Origin: Linnemannia schmuckeri
Lineage: Eukaryota; Mortierellomycota; Mortierellomycetes; Mortierellales; Mortierellaceae
NCBI GenBank assembly: GCA_029449235.1
Contig: JANATG010000002.1
Span: 930,001-994,000, forward strand
DNA: 64,000 nucleotides
Direction: 5' to 3'
The translations under genes were made by a program, and so were the position numbers. The notes beneath the pieces were generated by a model. It ran no database searches, was not told the origin of the DNA, and saw nothing but the letters and a program-made list of their open reading frames with translations. Positions 1 to 11,179 of this stretch are shown here, piece after piece (the stretch's first letter is position 1; each line of letters opens with the position of its first letter).

Positions 1-999
1 TTTCTAACCCTAGAATGCACAAAGAAAAAAAATGTAGATGTGTCTTTTTGTCTCTCTTAGTACCACACCGCCCTCTTTTTTTTCAGAGCTGTCTATAATA
101 AAACCTTGGTCGAGGCCTAATCTCCTTCAATACAGAAACAGAGGGAGGGAAGAGAGGTGATGTGCTTACGCCCTCCTTTTCGGCAGTAGTATGATAGGAA
201 AATAGGGCGCCAACTCGCACGCTGCTTCAAAAATGAGTTTATCATCCGTTCGTTGTTCCTGTCATTCTTGGTATGGCTGTAGTCATTTTTATGCGATGGC
301 GGTTTATTTTTGTCACTCGAAATTTCATTATCTTTTTTTTGCTTTCGCATGCAGCACCCGAAATGGGATATGGGGATTGGGCTGCTGGCTATTGTCAGTT
401 TTGGCAATCATGAGCGCTACTCCGACAGATGCTGCTGCTGTGTCCTCCTTATTTTTGTAGAAATCGAAACAAGGGTAGATTGGGCAGGACAGAGAGAAGA
501 GAAGGTGGGAGAGGGAGAACGAAATGAGGCACGATCGAGCGTCACTTGTTGTGTTCCACCATGTGCTTCATGCCTATCTCTTCACAACAAGCCCCTCCCT
601 CTCTCCGATGTGCAAGCAATAACCAGGTCCCATGGTAGATGTGTCTGGCTTTTTGTCTCTTTGACGCTGACAGCGACAGGTCCCGGGCATTTTTTTTTTT
701 CGTCTATTGCTTTGTATGAATGTACCCCTGAGCCGAACCTTCCTCCAAAATCAAATGAACGCTCCTCTCTTCTCCTTTGTAGATCGCACTAGTACACATT
801 TGCATATGCGTGCTAATAGATGAGCAAGGGGCAGCCCTTTTTCCCATTTCTTTGACACAGGCACAATTTTGCCATTTTCTATCTACTATCCATTCGTACT
901 TGAATGGGGACTTTTTGCCAGAGAAAACCTTATAGATGCTATTTGTGATCCAATTTCCCTGCATCTATTATTCGACCCAAGGGCAAGAGAGGCGACATT

Positions 1000-1035
<36 letters not shown>

Positions 1036-1300
1036 CTTGCTCCAACCAATCAACCATTGGGTTGCTTCTGAAAGAAAGACGGGCTCTTTTTCCACTTACT
1101 CTCACCAAATGTCTCTCTTTGTCTATCAATTGTATTTACGGTTTAATAGCTTCATTCCAACTGACAAAGGAGAAAACGGCGAGCGGACAGCGAGAGCACT
1201 AGGAGGGATACCCTGTACTCATACCAGTGCTTACTCGCCATTTCCGGCGACTTCCACCACCAGGGTACACATCAACAATAAGCATGGGTTCAACGGCCAG
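1..1300. other. intergenic, no gene seen
   Basis: I see no coding region with fungal codon texture here; the open frames are short, overlap on both strands and run through homopolymers. The stretch contains T-rich runs and a 31-base poly(A) tract. Its right end grades into the promoter of the LysM gene. Confidence 0.6.
1001..1031. repeat. poly(A) tract, 31 A
   Basis: Uninterrupted run of 31 adenines in intergenic DNA, about 0.45 kb upstream of the LysM protein start. Confidence 0.95.
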
Positions 1301-1322
1301 TCGTTCATAGCTCACCATCCTG

Positions 1323-1330
1323 TATAAAAG
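1323..1330 (+). promoter_or_regulatory. TATA box of the LysM protein gene
   Basis: A perfect TATAAAAG lies 146 bases upstream of the LysM protein ATG and is followed by a pyrimidine-rich and then CA-rich leader with no ATG. This is the clearest core promoter in the window. It fits a strongly or conditionally expressed secreted protein, although expression level is inference. Confidence 0.7.
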
Positions 1331-1475
1331 GGCCTCCGGTGCCCACTCTTTTTTTTCTTTAAGCAACCCTTCCCCTTCCAACTACCCCTCACACAGCTAA
1401 ACCTAGCCAACCCACATACCCTAAAGCCTTTACCCTCACATACCCTCAACACCTTCCCTACTCTAACCTATCATC

Positions 1476-2350
1476 ATGAAGTTCTCCGCCACCCTCCTCG
1501 CCCTCGCTGCCGTCGCCTCCTCGGCCATGGCTGTCGTCCCTGTCCCCGTCAAGGGTGAGTCTCTTTTGCCTTTTCCCATAATACGATATTACACCGTCCT
1601 GAAACATAATATATGAACCAAACCGTTTGAACTGACCAATTGAACTCGCATTTTTTTATTTACTCTCATAGGCTGCCAGAAGGCTGTCGTTGTCAAGCCC
1701 ACCGACACTGGCTGCATCCAGTTGTAAGTGTTCGCCTTCTGTTTCTTTCGATATGGGCGCGAATGAGCAAGAGAAGCGACCACAGAAAAAAGAAATGTCT
1801 CCGCTCCACCAGCTGTACTTTTACATGGATATTAATTCCTCCTCCCTTTTACCTCTTTATCAATTTCTCCACAACCCTCGACCAATACAGTGCTGGTGAC
1901 AACGGAACCACTTTCGCCAACTTGTTGAAGTGGAACAACAAGCTCCGCAAGGACTGTGCCAACTTGGATGTCGGCCACCCCATTTGCGTCTTGGGCCCCA
2001 AGAAGCCTACCAAGCCTGTTAAGCCTACCAAGCCTGTTAAGCCTACCAAGCCTGTTAAGCCTACCAAGCCTGTTAAGCCTACTAAGCCTACCAAGCCTAC
2101 CAAGCCCACCCTCCCTGTCAAGCCTACCAAGCCTGTCAAGAAGCCTTCCCCCAAGCCCAAGAAGCCTACCCACCCTATCAAGCCCAAGAAGCCTGTCCAC
2201 CCTATCAAGCCCAAGAAGCCTACCCACCCCACCCACCCTACCCACCCTACCCACCCTGTCAAGCCTACCACCACCGCTGTCCCTACCACCACCGTTGTCC
2301 CCGTTCCCAAGGAGACCTACGTCAAGCGCAACTTCATTAACAGACTTTAA
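1476..2350 (+). CDS. secreted LysM-domain protein with Lys-Pro-Thr repeat tail
   Basis: Three exons, 1476-1554, 1672-1723 and 1891-2350, join in frame through GTGAGT..AG and GTAAGT..AG introns to give about 196 residues. Residues 1-19 form a classic signal peptide (MKFSATLLALAAV then SSAMA). Residues about 28-78 look like one LysM module: paired cysteines, a CIQFAGDNGTTFANLL core and a KWN(N) followed by DCANL and GHPICV. The rest is a tandem array of K-P-T and K-P-V units, with KPK and HPT variants, ending in KRNFINRL. LysM domains bind chitin or related glycans, so a cell-wall or extracellular glycan-binding role is likely; the basic proline-rich tail could be a wall-spanning stalk (inference). 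The start is fixed by the signal peptide and an upstream TATA box. AATAAA sits at 2429. Confidence 0.85.
2004..2262 (+). repeat. coding tandem repeat (Lys-Pro-Thr/Val)
   Basis: An 18-bp unit (AAGCCTACCAAGCCTGTT and variants) repeats in tandem inside the third exon of the LysM gene, then degenerates into CCCAAGAAGCCT and CACCCTACC units. It encodes the K-P-T, K-P-V and H-P-T tail. Copy number should be prone to slippage. Confidence 0.9.
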
Positions 2351-3033
2351 GTTAGTTCTGAGTTAAGAAGATGGGCAATGAAGGAAGAAAAAGGAGAGGG
2401 CCGGTCTCTTCCCTTTTTGTTCCTGAAAAATAAAATCATTTGACAATAACGTTGTCAAATAAAAAAACACCAACAATACCCTCTTATTCTTTTCTTTTTT
2501 TTTCTTGTCACTTCCAACCCGCCGCTCCTTGGCATCGACGAACTCGTTTGCCTTCATTTGTTCCTTGTCTCTAAGACAACAATAAAAAGAGGCAAGAGAC
2601 CAAATCCTTTCAAAACCGCAAGCAAATAGTTGAGAGCAAGAGCAAGTAGCAACAGCAACAAAAAGGGAAATCAGGAAAAACAAATGGACACAAAGGAGGG
2701 CTCTCAGAGTCAACAGCCTACCATTTTAGAACTGCACTCGACTCATTTCGACCCAATCGAGTAATGTCGTCCTTGCCCAGCCTGTCCGCCTGGACCCCCC
2801 TTTTTTTTTTGGTGGCGGTGGCATTGGAATGATCAGGCCAGGCATAGATATCCTCCTATTGTGGATTGAGATCTCGCGATCGTTGCACACATTCGTGTAC
2901 ATTTGGACTTGCATCTTGAAAAAATACAAATATTAGTTTTTATTTGGGAAACCACCAGACGGAAACAGGTATATTTTCGTCGACCAGTGATTGAAATACT
3001 CATGTGTTGAATATGGAAAAAGGATACGATTTC

Positions 3034-3034
<1 letters not shown>

Positions 3035-3072
<38 letters not shown>
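3035..3072. repeat. poly(A) tract, 38 A
   Basis: One of the two longest homopolymers in the window. It is bordered by GGATAC on the left and GTATCC on the right, so a small inverted repeat brackets it. Confidence 0.95.
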
Positions 3073-3075
<3 letters not shown>

Positions 3076-3078
3076 TCC

Positions 3079-3138
3079 TCACAGGGTTGTGTGGCCCTTA
3101 TTCTCACAGGGTTGTGTAGCCCTTATTCTCACAGGGTA
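3079..3138. repeat. 25-bp tandem repeat, about 2.4 copies
   Basis: The unit TCACAGGGTTGTGTGGCCCT followed by TATTC occurs twice in a row with one G/A difference, then a third partial copy (TCACAGGGT). It begins a few bases after the 38-A tract. Confidence 0.85.
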
Positions 3139-3644
3139 ATCTCGCATCCATCAATGTAAATTCCAAAAACGCAATGTAAAGTAGCCCTTTCTCTTTAGAC
3201 AACTATTGCCCCGCAGAAAGAGGTGCAGTGGTCGTAGTGGGATGACGACAAGAAAAGAAAAAAAAGTGAACAACAAGAGTCGTACCTCCATTTTGTGTCC
3301 ATGTCCGCGCAGCGGAAAAAAAAAAAGGGAGCGTGTGTCGATTTATCAAAAATCAGCTCAACACACTCCATGGGTTACATCTGTCTTTGTTCCCGTCACT
3401 ATGAGTCCATAACCGAATCTTCTTCAAGAGCAAGGTCGCCATCTTTTGAAGTTCAGGTAAAGCAATTGAAACCGAACGAGGCGCTCACTTGCAGTGACTT
3501 TCTTATCTTCCGAAAGATAACTACTTTCAATATATCCATTGTATCCGCAAAAATCGAAATCGACAATGATATTACATTGGGTTGAACTGCGCCGCCAAAC
3601 TTTTATTTTGCAAGGCTGACATAGATAACCGGAAATGACTGATA

Positions 3645-5199
3645 TTATGACGACGCTGGAGGCGCCGGTGCTGGTGCTGGTGTGGTTGGTGCAGGCGCAG
3701 GGTTGTCGAGAAGATACTGAACCGCTGCCTCCAGATTGTTGTTGGTTGCGTTGAGCGCCTGAATTGCCTGCTCCTGCGTCGCTGTTGTAAAAATACTCTG
3801 CAGCGTTGACACGTCACTCTCGGATGGTGCCTGTGGTGTTGCTCCCTGGGGTGCCCCTCCTGTCGACAACACATCCAAGTATTCCTAGATACCCATTGAC
3901 AAAAAAAAGGGCTAATCGTTAGTTACATTCTAATCACATTTTCGAGTCCCGATTTTAAAAAGGAAAGTGCAAGTCTCAGACCCACTGCCCTTTGTTTGCA
4001 TTGAAAGAAACTTGAAGAAGGAGAAAGTCTAATTTACCCGCATGGCTTGAGCTGGGCGATCGGATGTCCTGGAAGAGGACGACGACCGGTTCTCAAAGGT
4101 GGTGGCTGTTGATCGGATAGCAGGTGAGGACGAGAAAATGGGCAAGAGCAGCTTGACGGCAAGTCTCATGATGGGCTGTGGGAAACGCCATCTCCTGGTA
4201 CCAGCCATATCGCTTCTGTAGATAGCTCCTGCCAACAGTCCACAGACAGCCGATGCAATCGATCCTGGCATGTGTGACAACATCAACTAGTGGAAGTACA
4301 AAAGAAAGGATCGAAGAGTTAGCTGATCTATTCGGCAGGAGGTAAACTAAGAGACCAGACGGACACAGCATGTAAGAATGCAATAGTGAGTATCATTATG
4401 TCCTGTTTGCGTACCTGTGTGGCAAGGGCATACATAAAGAACTTGTCCGTGAAAGCGATCCCAAAGACCTTGAACTCGTACGTGGTGGGAATGACGGCGT
4501 AGAACTGGTACAGTGCCGCGAAAATAATGCCATAGGGTCCTGCTGGCAGGACGTTGAGTCCCAAAGCGCTTCCTGTGACTAGTACTGCAATGTTCAAGAG
4601 TGTGCAGGTAACCGCCGACACGAACAAGAAGGCCTATATCCAAAACAAAAAAGATGCTAAAAGTCAGTACTACTAGTGGCAAGTCGGGGTTATCCTTGGT
4701 GTCGAATAAACAAACGTCATCATGGTAGTTCCCCGATGCATGGTCCTAAAAGGGGTTCCTGCATACCACATATTTGGCAGGTCCAAAAAGGCGTTCAATG
4801 ATCCTGAGGTGGTAAATAATTAGGCCGCCAAATAGCATCTCAGTCGAGCTCGAAAACACAAAATGCGATGTAATCAGGCGCCAGAACTTTTTGTGTTCAA
4901 AGTGAATAGATAGGAGGATATTGTTAGTCGATTGCTTCGAAATTACGGAAGACACTGCAACAGCGAGCAGCGAGCAAACTGAATGATACCTGATGATGTG
5001 TGGTGAGGTGTGGGACGAGTTGTAGATGGAAATCGGTCTTTATTTGGAAGATCGACGACAGGAGCGTGAGTGATCCGACCACCAGTAATACGCCCTTGGT
5101 CGTTGGAGCATTGTAAAATCCTATATTCCGGTAATTGGGTAACCATAACGGAGTAGGGAAAATAGCAGAACGACTTAGCAGTGGAGTTGACATTGGCAT
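3645..5199 (-). CDS. rhomboid-like multi-pass membrane protein with C-terminal UBA (UBAC2/Dsc2 family)
   Basis: Five exons on the minus strand (5199-4990, 4934-4767, 4633-4415, 4286-4038, 3884-3645) join in frame to about 361 residues, ending TAA at 3645. The first two thirds carry derlin/rhomboid-like hydrophobic segments (around TKGVLLVVGSLTLL, FWRLITSHFVFSSSTEMLFG and an AVTCTLLNIAVLVTG block). Residues about 303-343 form a UBA domain (VSTLQSIF..AIQAL..NNNLEAAVQYLLDN). Human UBAC2 and fission yeast Dsc2 share this arrangement; Dsc2 belongs to the Golgi Dsc E3 ligase that acts on SREBP. No rhomboid Ser/His protease pair is apparent, so a pseudoprotease adaptor role is expected. An alternative start is Met-3. 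The first intron acceptor is the least certain junction (55-nt intron chosen over a 34-nt one). Confidence 0.85.
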
Positions 5200-5648
5200 T
5201 GGAGTAAATATAAAAAATGGGGCACAGTCAAGGCAAGGGTCGAACGAAAAGTGTGAAAGACAAGTGCGAGTTGTGTTGAGTCATAGCAGACTCAAGGGAG
5301 AGTCAGTAAGGTTCCATACCAGAGGGGCCAGCAGCCAGCATGACGGAGAGGGATGTTAGTGATGACGATATAAAGGAAGGGTTTTTTTTGTTGTACGTTC
5401 GCTCTATGTGTCGTTTGTTGGCCGAATGTGCGTCAGGGATGAGTGCTGAGTCTGTCACTTGAGAGGGAGGGTGTGTGCGTGTTGATGAAGAAGAGTCGAA
5501 ACGTGTTTGCCTGCGACAAGGCTAATAATTGAATGGCTCGAGACCTTCAATTGCAGTCAGTGACTGTTGATTCAACGTCATGCTACAGATAAATAAAGAA
5601 AGCTTCTCTTCTTTTCCATCACCCCTATTCCCAACAAACTCACACACC
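5200..5648. other. divergent intergenic region between rhomboid/UBA gene and AspRS
   Basis: A shared upstream region for two divergently transcribed genes. It contains a CA-rich leader just before the AspRS ATG. No clear TATA box was seen. Confidence 0.5.
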
Positions 5649-8107
5649 ATGGCTGAAAACGCAGCGATCGCAGAAGTCACCAAAAAGGTCGAAGAAGTCA
5701 TCCTCGAGTACGTTACCAGCTCGCATATAGCAACAACAACAACTGCCGCAGAACCACTACCAACGGCAGCACCATGCTGGACTCTCGATACTACGCCTTT
5801 TCACTCATTCGCTCGCGTCTTGTTGGGAATGGATCAGATCACCCTACACTCAACACCACAGTTGCTTATTTGTCACCTCCCTTTCTTTTTTCACTCACGT
5901 TCGCTCTTTGTGCTATTATTTTTGTCATATTCAGTGAGCACGGTCAACCCTTGTCCAAGAATGCCCTCAAGAAGCTCGAAAAGGAGAAGCTGAAGAAAGA
6001 GAGAGCCGAGAAGGATGCCCTTGCCCGCGCCGCCCAGGCTGCCGCCAAGGCCAGCGCCACCGTCGTACGTTCTTTGTACCTTAGATAATTTGACATCGCT
6101 CAATCCGCTGCTACATTGTAGTTATGTCTTCAGGCCTTGTTTGCTGACAGGTTTTGCCTTCTCTTTGTTACCGATAGGACTACTCCAAGGATTTTTACGG
6201 AAAGAAGGCCATTAACCAGTCTGCCGACCGCCCAGGTACAACACACTTAACAACCTTGATCGCCTTAACAAAAGCATTAGAGAATTGCGTGGAAACATGC
6301 AGGATCAACTGAACTCACACTACTCTTGCTGTTTTTAACAAAAATCTTTACTTAGGCCGCAAGCATGAGCGTCTCACTGACATCAACGCCAACCGTGCCG
6401 GTGAGAAGGTTTGGATCCGTGCCCGTGTTCAAACTTCCCGTCCTACTGGTAAGCAAGGAAAACATTCGCAAGGCCTCAAATGGACTGAACTGGAAGCTAT
6501 CGGGGACCCAGATCCTACGGCAATGATCGGAGCTGGAGAAAAGATAAAACTAACCTAATGGGAAAATTGATGTCATGAAACATAGGTAACAAGATGTGCT
6601 TCTTCCAGTTTCGCCAGAGCAGCGCTACCATCCAGGGACTGGTTGTCTTTGACGAGACCGCTATCAGCAAGCAGATGATCAAGTTTGCCCAGAACATCAC
6701 TTCCGAGTCCATTGTCCTCGTCGAGGGTACCATTGCCAAGCCCTTGGAGCCCGTGAAGAGCTGCACTGTCCAGGATGCTGAGATCACCATCAGCCAGCTG
6801 TTCGTCACCAGCGAGGCTCAGGGCCGTCTCCCCTTCAACTTGGAGGATGCTTCCCGTCCCGAGGCCGACTTTGAGCGCGAGGATGCCCAGTTCAGCAAGG
6901 TCAACTTGCACACCCGTCTCGAGAACCGTGTTTTCGATTTCCGCGTAAGTAGCTTTTTTTTTTTTTTTTTTTTTTTAATACTGAAATTCTTCTCTTTAAA
7001 TGTTGCAACTGCTTTTCCTATTGTGAGAAACAGACAGTTATTAACACGCTATGCTGTTACCCTCCCTTTAATAGACCATTACCAACCAGGCCATTTTCCG
7101 TGTCCAGGCTGGTGTCTGCAAGCTCTTCCGCGACTTCCTCGACTCCAAAGGATTCATGGAGATCCACACCCCCAAGATTATCGGAGCTGCCAGTGAAGGT
7201 GGTGCTAACGTCTTCAAAGTCAAGTACTTCGACAGTAAGTTATATTCCTTCGTTCCTCGCGTATTTTTTTTCCGTCTATGAATGGTTCCTAATACGTGAC
7301 CAATCATACTTTTCAACCTGAATAGCTGATGCTTACTTGGCCCAGTCTCCTCAGTTCTACAAGCAGATGGTTGTTTGCGGAGATTTCGAGCGCGTTTACG
7401 AGGTCGGCAGTGTTTTCCGTGCCGAAAACTCTTTCACTCACCGTCACATGACTGAGTTCATGGGACTCGATATGGAGATGGCATTCGAGGAGCATTACCA
7501 CGAGATTCTCGATGTGTTTGACGAACTGTTTGTCTACATCTTCAAGGGTCTTGAGGAGCAGTACGCTGCCGATCTCGAGATTGTCCACCGCCAGTATCCC
7601 TTCGAGAAGTTCCAGTACTTGCCCAAGACTCTCCGCCTCGAGTACAAGGATGCTGTTGCCCTGTTGCGCGAGAACGGCGTCGAGATGGGTGACTTTGACG
7701 ATCTCTCGACTGAGACTGAGCGCAAGCTCGGACAGTTGGTCAAGGAGAAGTACCACACCGACTTTTTCATGTTGGACAAGTTCCCCCTCGCTGTCCGTCC
7801 CTTCTACACTATGCCCGACCCCAAGAACCCCGGCTACTCCAACTCGTACGATTTCTTCATGCGTGGTGAGGAGATTCTTTCGGGAGCTCAGCGTATCCAC
7901 GATGCCGAGCTCTTGATCGAGCGCGCCAAGGCGCACGAGGTCGACCCTGAGTCGGTTAAGCACTACGTCGATGCCTTCCGCATGGGTGCCCCACCACATG
8001 GAGGCGGAGGAATCGGATTGGAGCGTGTCATTTTCTTCTACCTCAACTTGGGCAACATTCGTCGCGTTTCCATGTTCCCCCGCGACCCCAAGCGTCTCTT
8101 CCCTTAA
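5649..8107 (+). CDS. DPS1: aspartyl-tRNA synthetase, cytosolic (class IIb)
   Basis: Seven exons (5649-5707, 5935-6064, 6178-6235, 6356-6448, 6586-6944, 7075-7234, 7326-8107) join in frame to 546 residues. The enzyme charges tRNA-Asp with aspartate. The N-terminus is a lysine-rich helix (KKLEKEKLKKERAEKD), as in eukaryotic cytosolic AspRS, where such extensions bind tRNA. An OB-fold anticodon-binding region follows (from about WIRARVQTSRPTG). The class II core then shows motif 1 (FMEIHTPKI), motif 2 with FRAENSFTHRH near residue 317, and motif 3 with GGGIGLERV near residue 515. The C-terminus FPRDPKRLFP is typical of the family. The start ATG has an A-rich CACACC context. AATAAA occurs at 8140. 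Intron 5 contains a 23-T run. The length matches fungal cytosolic AspRS, not the mitochondrial form. Confidence 0.96.
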
Positions 8108-8145
8108 GTGCGCTTCTCTGTTTTTCTCACTTCTATGATAATAAA

Positions 8146-10089
8146 TTCTAGCAACTTTTTTTTCTAAAACATCGCCTTCATGCTCGGTATGACCATCATG
8201 CGGTTATGGATGTCATGCCATTACGAATCGCATGCTTATTATGGACACCATGGCCATTGGAGATTTTCGCGCAGAGTACATGCATTTTCGCGATTCATAT
8301 GTAAGGCTTACGCCTTTTTCGATGCGAATATAAAGAAACAGAGAGAGAGAAATGGCGATCCTTTTTATCTTTTTAGCCAGCATAATGTTGCATTGACAAA
8401 AAAGAAGAGCAAACAGCACACAAATAGCCGACGGTAAAGGCGTATAACCAACAGTAAAGGCGCATAACTAACGGCAAAAACAGGCCAACCAAGGTCGCAA
8501 TAACATTTGATTATGCCATACGATGCGATGCCATGTTGACTCAAATCCGTTGAGTTTTACGTTATTTTTCCTTTTTTCGGCTGCCTATTGATTTGTCAAG
8601 ACTGCTGTCAGTTGTTAAAGAGAGCCCTTTAATGCAGGTCTGTTATTTCGGCCTCGGGAGCTTCGGTTCGCGATTATGTCTCCCGCCCTTGTGATGCTGG
8701 CTCCTGGTGATTGTTTTTGTTTGTCTGCTGATAAGTTTCCCCCATCCTGTTCATTCCAGCAACCTCTTCCTCTACTCCTGATTTTCTGTTGGTTATCAAA
8801 TCTGTGTTTTCAATTTTCTTTACCCCGTTTCTACAATTCCGAAACACGAAGTAGCTTTAGGCATTTGTCCTAATGTGTTGTTTGGATAGGAGTCGATGGA
8901 AAAGGATGGGCTCAGGACATTACAGGCATTTTTGAAATATAATGATTATGGTGCATGGCGACAATGGTTGGACATGAACAAGGGACAAGAGTGGACAAGA
9001 GTCTGGCGCAGAGCTAAACGAGACAGACATATCGATCAAGAGGCAAAACCTAATAGAACGATCTTTTTTTTTTTTTTTTTTTTTTTTGATCCATTGTATG
9101 GCACTCGATGTCTTATCCGTCCGTTTGTTTGGTTGCTGAAAATGGTTCACGGACCAACTTGGGCAGTGGCGCGGCGAAAATGTGTATTCGAATGAGAGCA
9201 AACAAAGAAAATGTACTTCTGACAAAGGAGTGCGTGAGCTCTCTTTTTTTTATGGCCAAAGGAGACAGAAGGAAGAAAAGGAGGGGTTGACGAGTCGGGA
9301 CACGGTAAGGAGGCTTCAAAAGGACCCAGACAGACAGAAGGGCAAACAAATGGCCCAACGATTAACAATGAAGACAAGTCGTGTGCTTGTTCTTCTTTCC
9401 TGCTTGAGTATTAATAAACAAAAGGGACCATTCATCATGCAGTTCAGCGATAACAAAAAAAAAGGCAAATCCCTTTCGACTTAATTTTTGTTGGCTCTGT
9501 GTTTATGTGTTTGTGTATTGATTGCTCTAGGAAGATGCCTGGATCCAGGCAACCCCCTTCCTCACCCCTTCACGTCCTTCATTCCTTCCTTTCGTTAGCT
9601 TATTACATATACTCTGCTTGGAGTGACTTTGCCACGGAGCGTAGTTCATACTTGTCTCGAGCCATCTTCCTTCCTTCTGTTCTTATTTTTAAACCATCGA
9701 GCTGCCCCCCTCGCTCCTCTTCTTTCTCTTCTTTCTCTTCTCTCTCACTCTCATCTCTCATTTCTCTTCTTCGTTTTTCTTCTTCTTGTACTCCTACACC
9801 GAGAACCCCCCGGCTCCAAACAATACAACAAATAGCATTTCAGCCCAAAAACTTACTCAGTAACCTTCTCATCCTATCCAACGCTCGTTTTCCCTGCATC
9901 AACAACTACCAAAACAAACCAACACCAACACTTTCCACTTCGCCCTCTCTCTTTTCCTCCCTCTTTTTATCCGCTACTCAATACACACACACCTCGGTCA
10001 TTCCCATCCACCCTCCTGCATATCCTTAGATCCATTTTCTACTTCAGTCAACCTCCCTACACAAACATCCACACAACATCGAACCAACC
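8146..10089. other. intergenic region with CT-rich leader
   Basis: No gene recognised over about 1.9 kb. It has a 20-bp repeat of about 2.5 copies at 8431-8486 (ACGGTAAAGGCGTATAACCA) and a 24-T run at 9064-9087. From about 9650 it becomes pyrimidine- and CA-rich and looks like promoter and leader of the next gene. Confidence 0.55.
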
Positions 10090-11109
10090 ATGCTGCCCTG
10101 GTTTTCACAAAACAGTGGCAATGGGATTGGATGTCAAGTACCGGTCTACTGCTCAATGCTCGTCCTCTCTTGTACACTCTTCCTCACTCGCCTCTACAGC
10201 CAAGCTCACCATATCCACCTCGATTCTCGACACGATTGCATATCTCTCTTACGACCTACGCTCTCTTCTTCATCCAAGTTCAGTCTACATTCACTACAAC
10301 AATCACGGCACCGAGGATGGATAGTGAGAGCAGCAGCAGTGGCGATACCAGCCTTATCACCAACAGTTCAAGCAGCACCCGCGACTATCCCAGACGTGCC
10401 TCTGGATATCCATTTCCCTACTTCTCCTTCTTCCTCGACATCCACCGCAACTTCATCGACCAGGAAATCAACCAAATCAACACATGTCGTTTCTCCTACA
10501 CACTCCTCCTTTCCCAATAGAAGTCCATCTCCATCTCTCGAGGTTCCTTTACCTAAAACCACGAACTCCCCGGACCGGAATGTCCCTCCTTCTGCAGACA
10601 ACTCGCGTGCTCCCTCACAGGCGCGTGTAGGCGCAGGGACTACAGTCACAGACGCATCATCATCACACTACAACCCACTGGCGACAGTATCAGGCCTATT
10701 CGGCGACCCATCATCTCCAGGCGCACAAAGCGGCATCCTCCCCAATAACAACAACAACGCTCCCTCGTCGACTCCCAGATACAGCATGTCACCCTCAACA
10801 CTGGTCTGCGCCTCCCTGGGCTCGATCGCCGCCGTGATTGTACTCGTAGTAGGAGCACTCGTGGTTCGACGGAAGATCAAGAACCGACGGCGGATGCAAG
10901 AGGATAGGGATTTCGAGGGTCTCGGCGCTTATACTGCCAATGGAGGAGATGGAGGGAAGAAAGGGAAGAAGAGGCAGCAGAAGACGGAATTTCATGTTGG
11001 ATTGACTTCTTTTGGGTCGATTGCTTCGGGGACGTCAAGTATGCTGGTGACGACAGGAATTAAGAAGCCGGCACCGTCGGCGCAGCGGGAGCAGTTCTGG
11101 AACCCTTAG
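10090..11109 (+). CDS. single-pass membrane protein, Ser/Pro/Thr-rich, function unknown
   Basis: A single uninterrupted frame of 339 codons. The middle is rich in Ser, Thr and Pro, as in O-mannosylated wall-facing proteins. One transmembrane helix lies near residues 238-259 (LVCASLGSIAAVIVLVVGAL), followed by a basic stop-transfer run (RRKIKNRRR) and a short cytoplasmic tail ending in QREQFWNP. This topology resembles fungal wall-sensor or receptor-like proteins, but no named domain is visible. The N-terminus is uncertain: the ATG at 10090 has a good AACC context, an in-frame ATG at 10156 begins a hydrophobic stretch (MLVLSCTLFLTRLY) that could be a signal peptide, and an unrecognised intron is possible. 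AATAAA occurs at 11172. Confidence 0.65.
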   Translation: MLPWFSQNSGNGIGCQVPVYCSMLVLSCTLFLTRLYSQAHHIHLDSRHDCISLLRPTLSSSSKFSLHSLQQSRHRGWIVRAAAVAIPALSPTVQAAPATIPDVPLDIHFPTSPSSSTSTATSSTRKSTKSTHVVSPTHSSFPNRSPSPSLEVPLPKTTNSPDRNVPPSADNSRAPSQARVGAGTTVTDASSSHYNPLATVSGLFGDPSSPGAQSGILPNNNNNAPSSTPRYSMSPSTLVCASLGSIAAVIVLVVGALVVRRKIKNRRRMQEDRDFEGLGAYTANGGDGGKKGKKRQQKTEFHVGLTSFGSIASGTSSMLVTTGIKKPAPSAQREQFWNP

Positions 11110-11179
11110 TCGTTTATGAGTTTTATTTTTATGAATAATGAACACAGGGAGAAGGAGGAAGGCATCGAAGAAATAAAAT

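Larger units (their letters stand above)
2435..3600. other. intergenic between LysM gene and rhomboid/UBA gene
   Basis: No coding region recognised. It holds the 38-base poly(A) tract and, directly after it, a short 25-bp tandem repeat. Both flanking genes end here (convergent 3' ends). Confidence 0.6.

Noticed and set aside
1849..2310. Antisense frame of 153 codons, Gly/Val/Leu-rich, opposite the LysM gene
   Set aside because: It is the shadow of the Lys-Pro-Thr repeat on the other strand.
7313..7999. Antisense frame of 228 codons opposite aspartyl-tRNA synthetase
   Set aside because: It is a mirror of a well-conserved exon and has no independent support.
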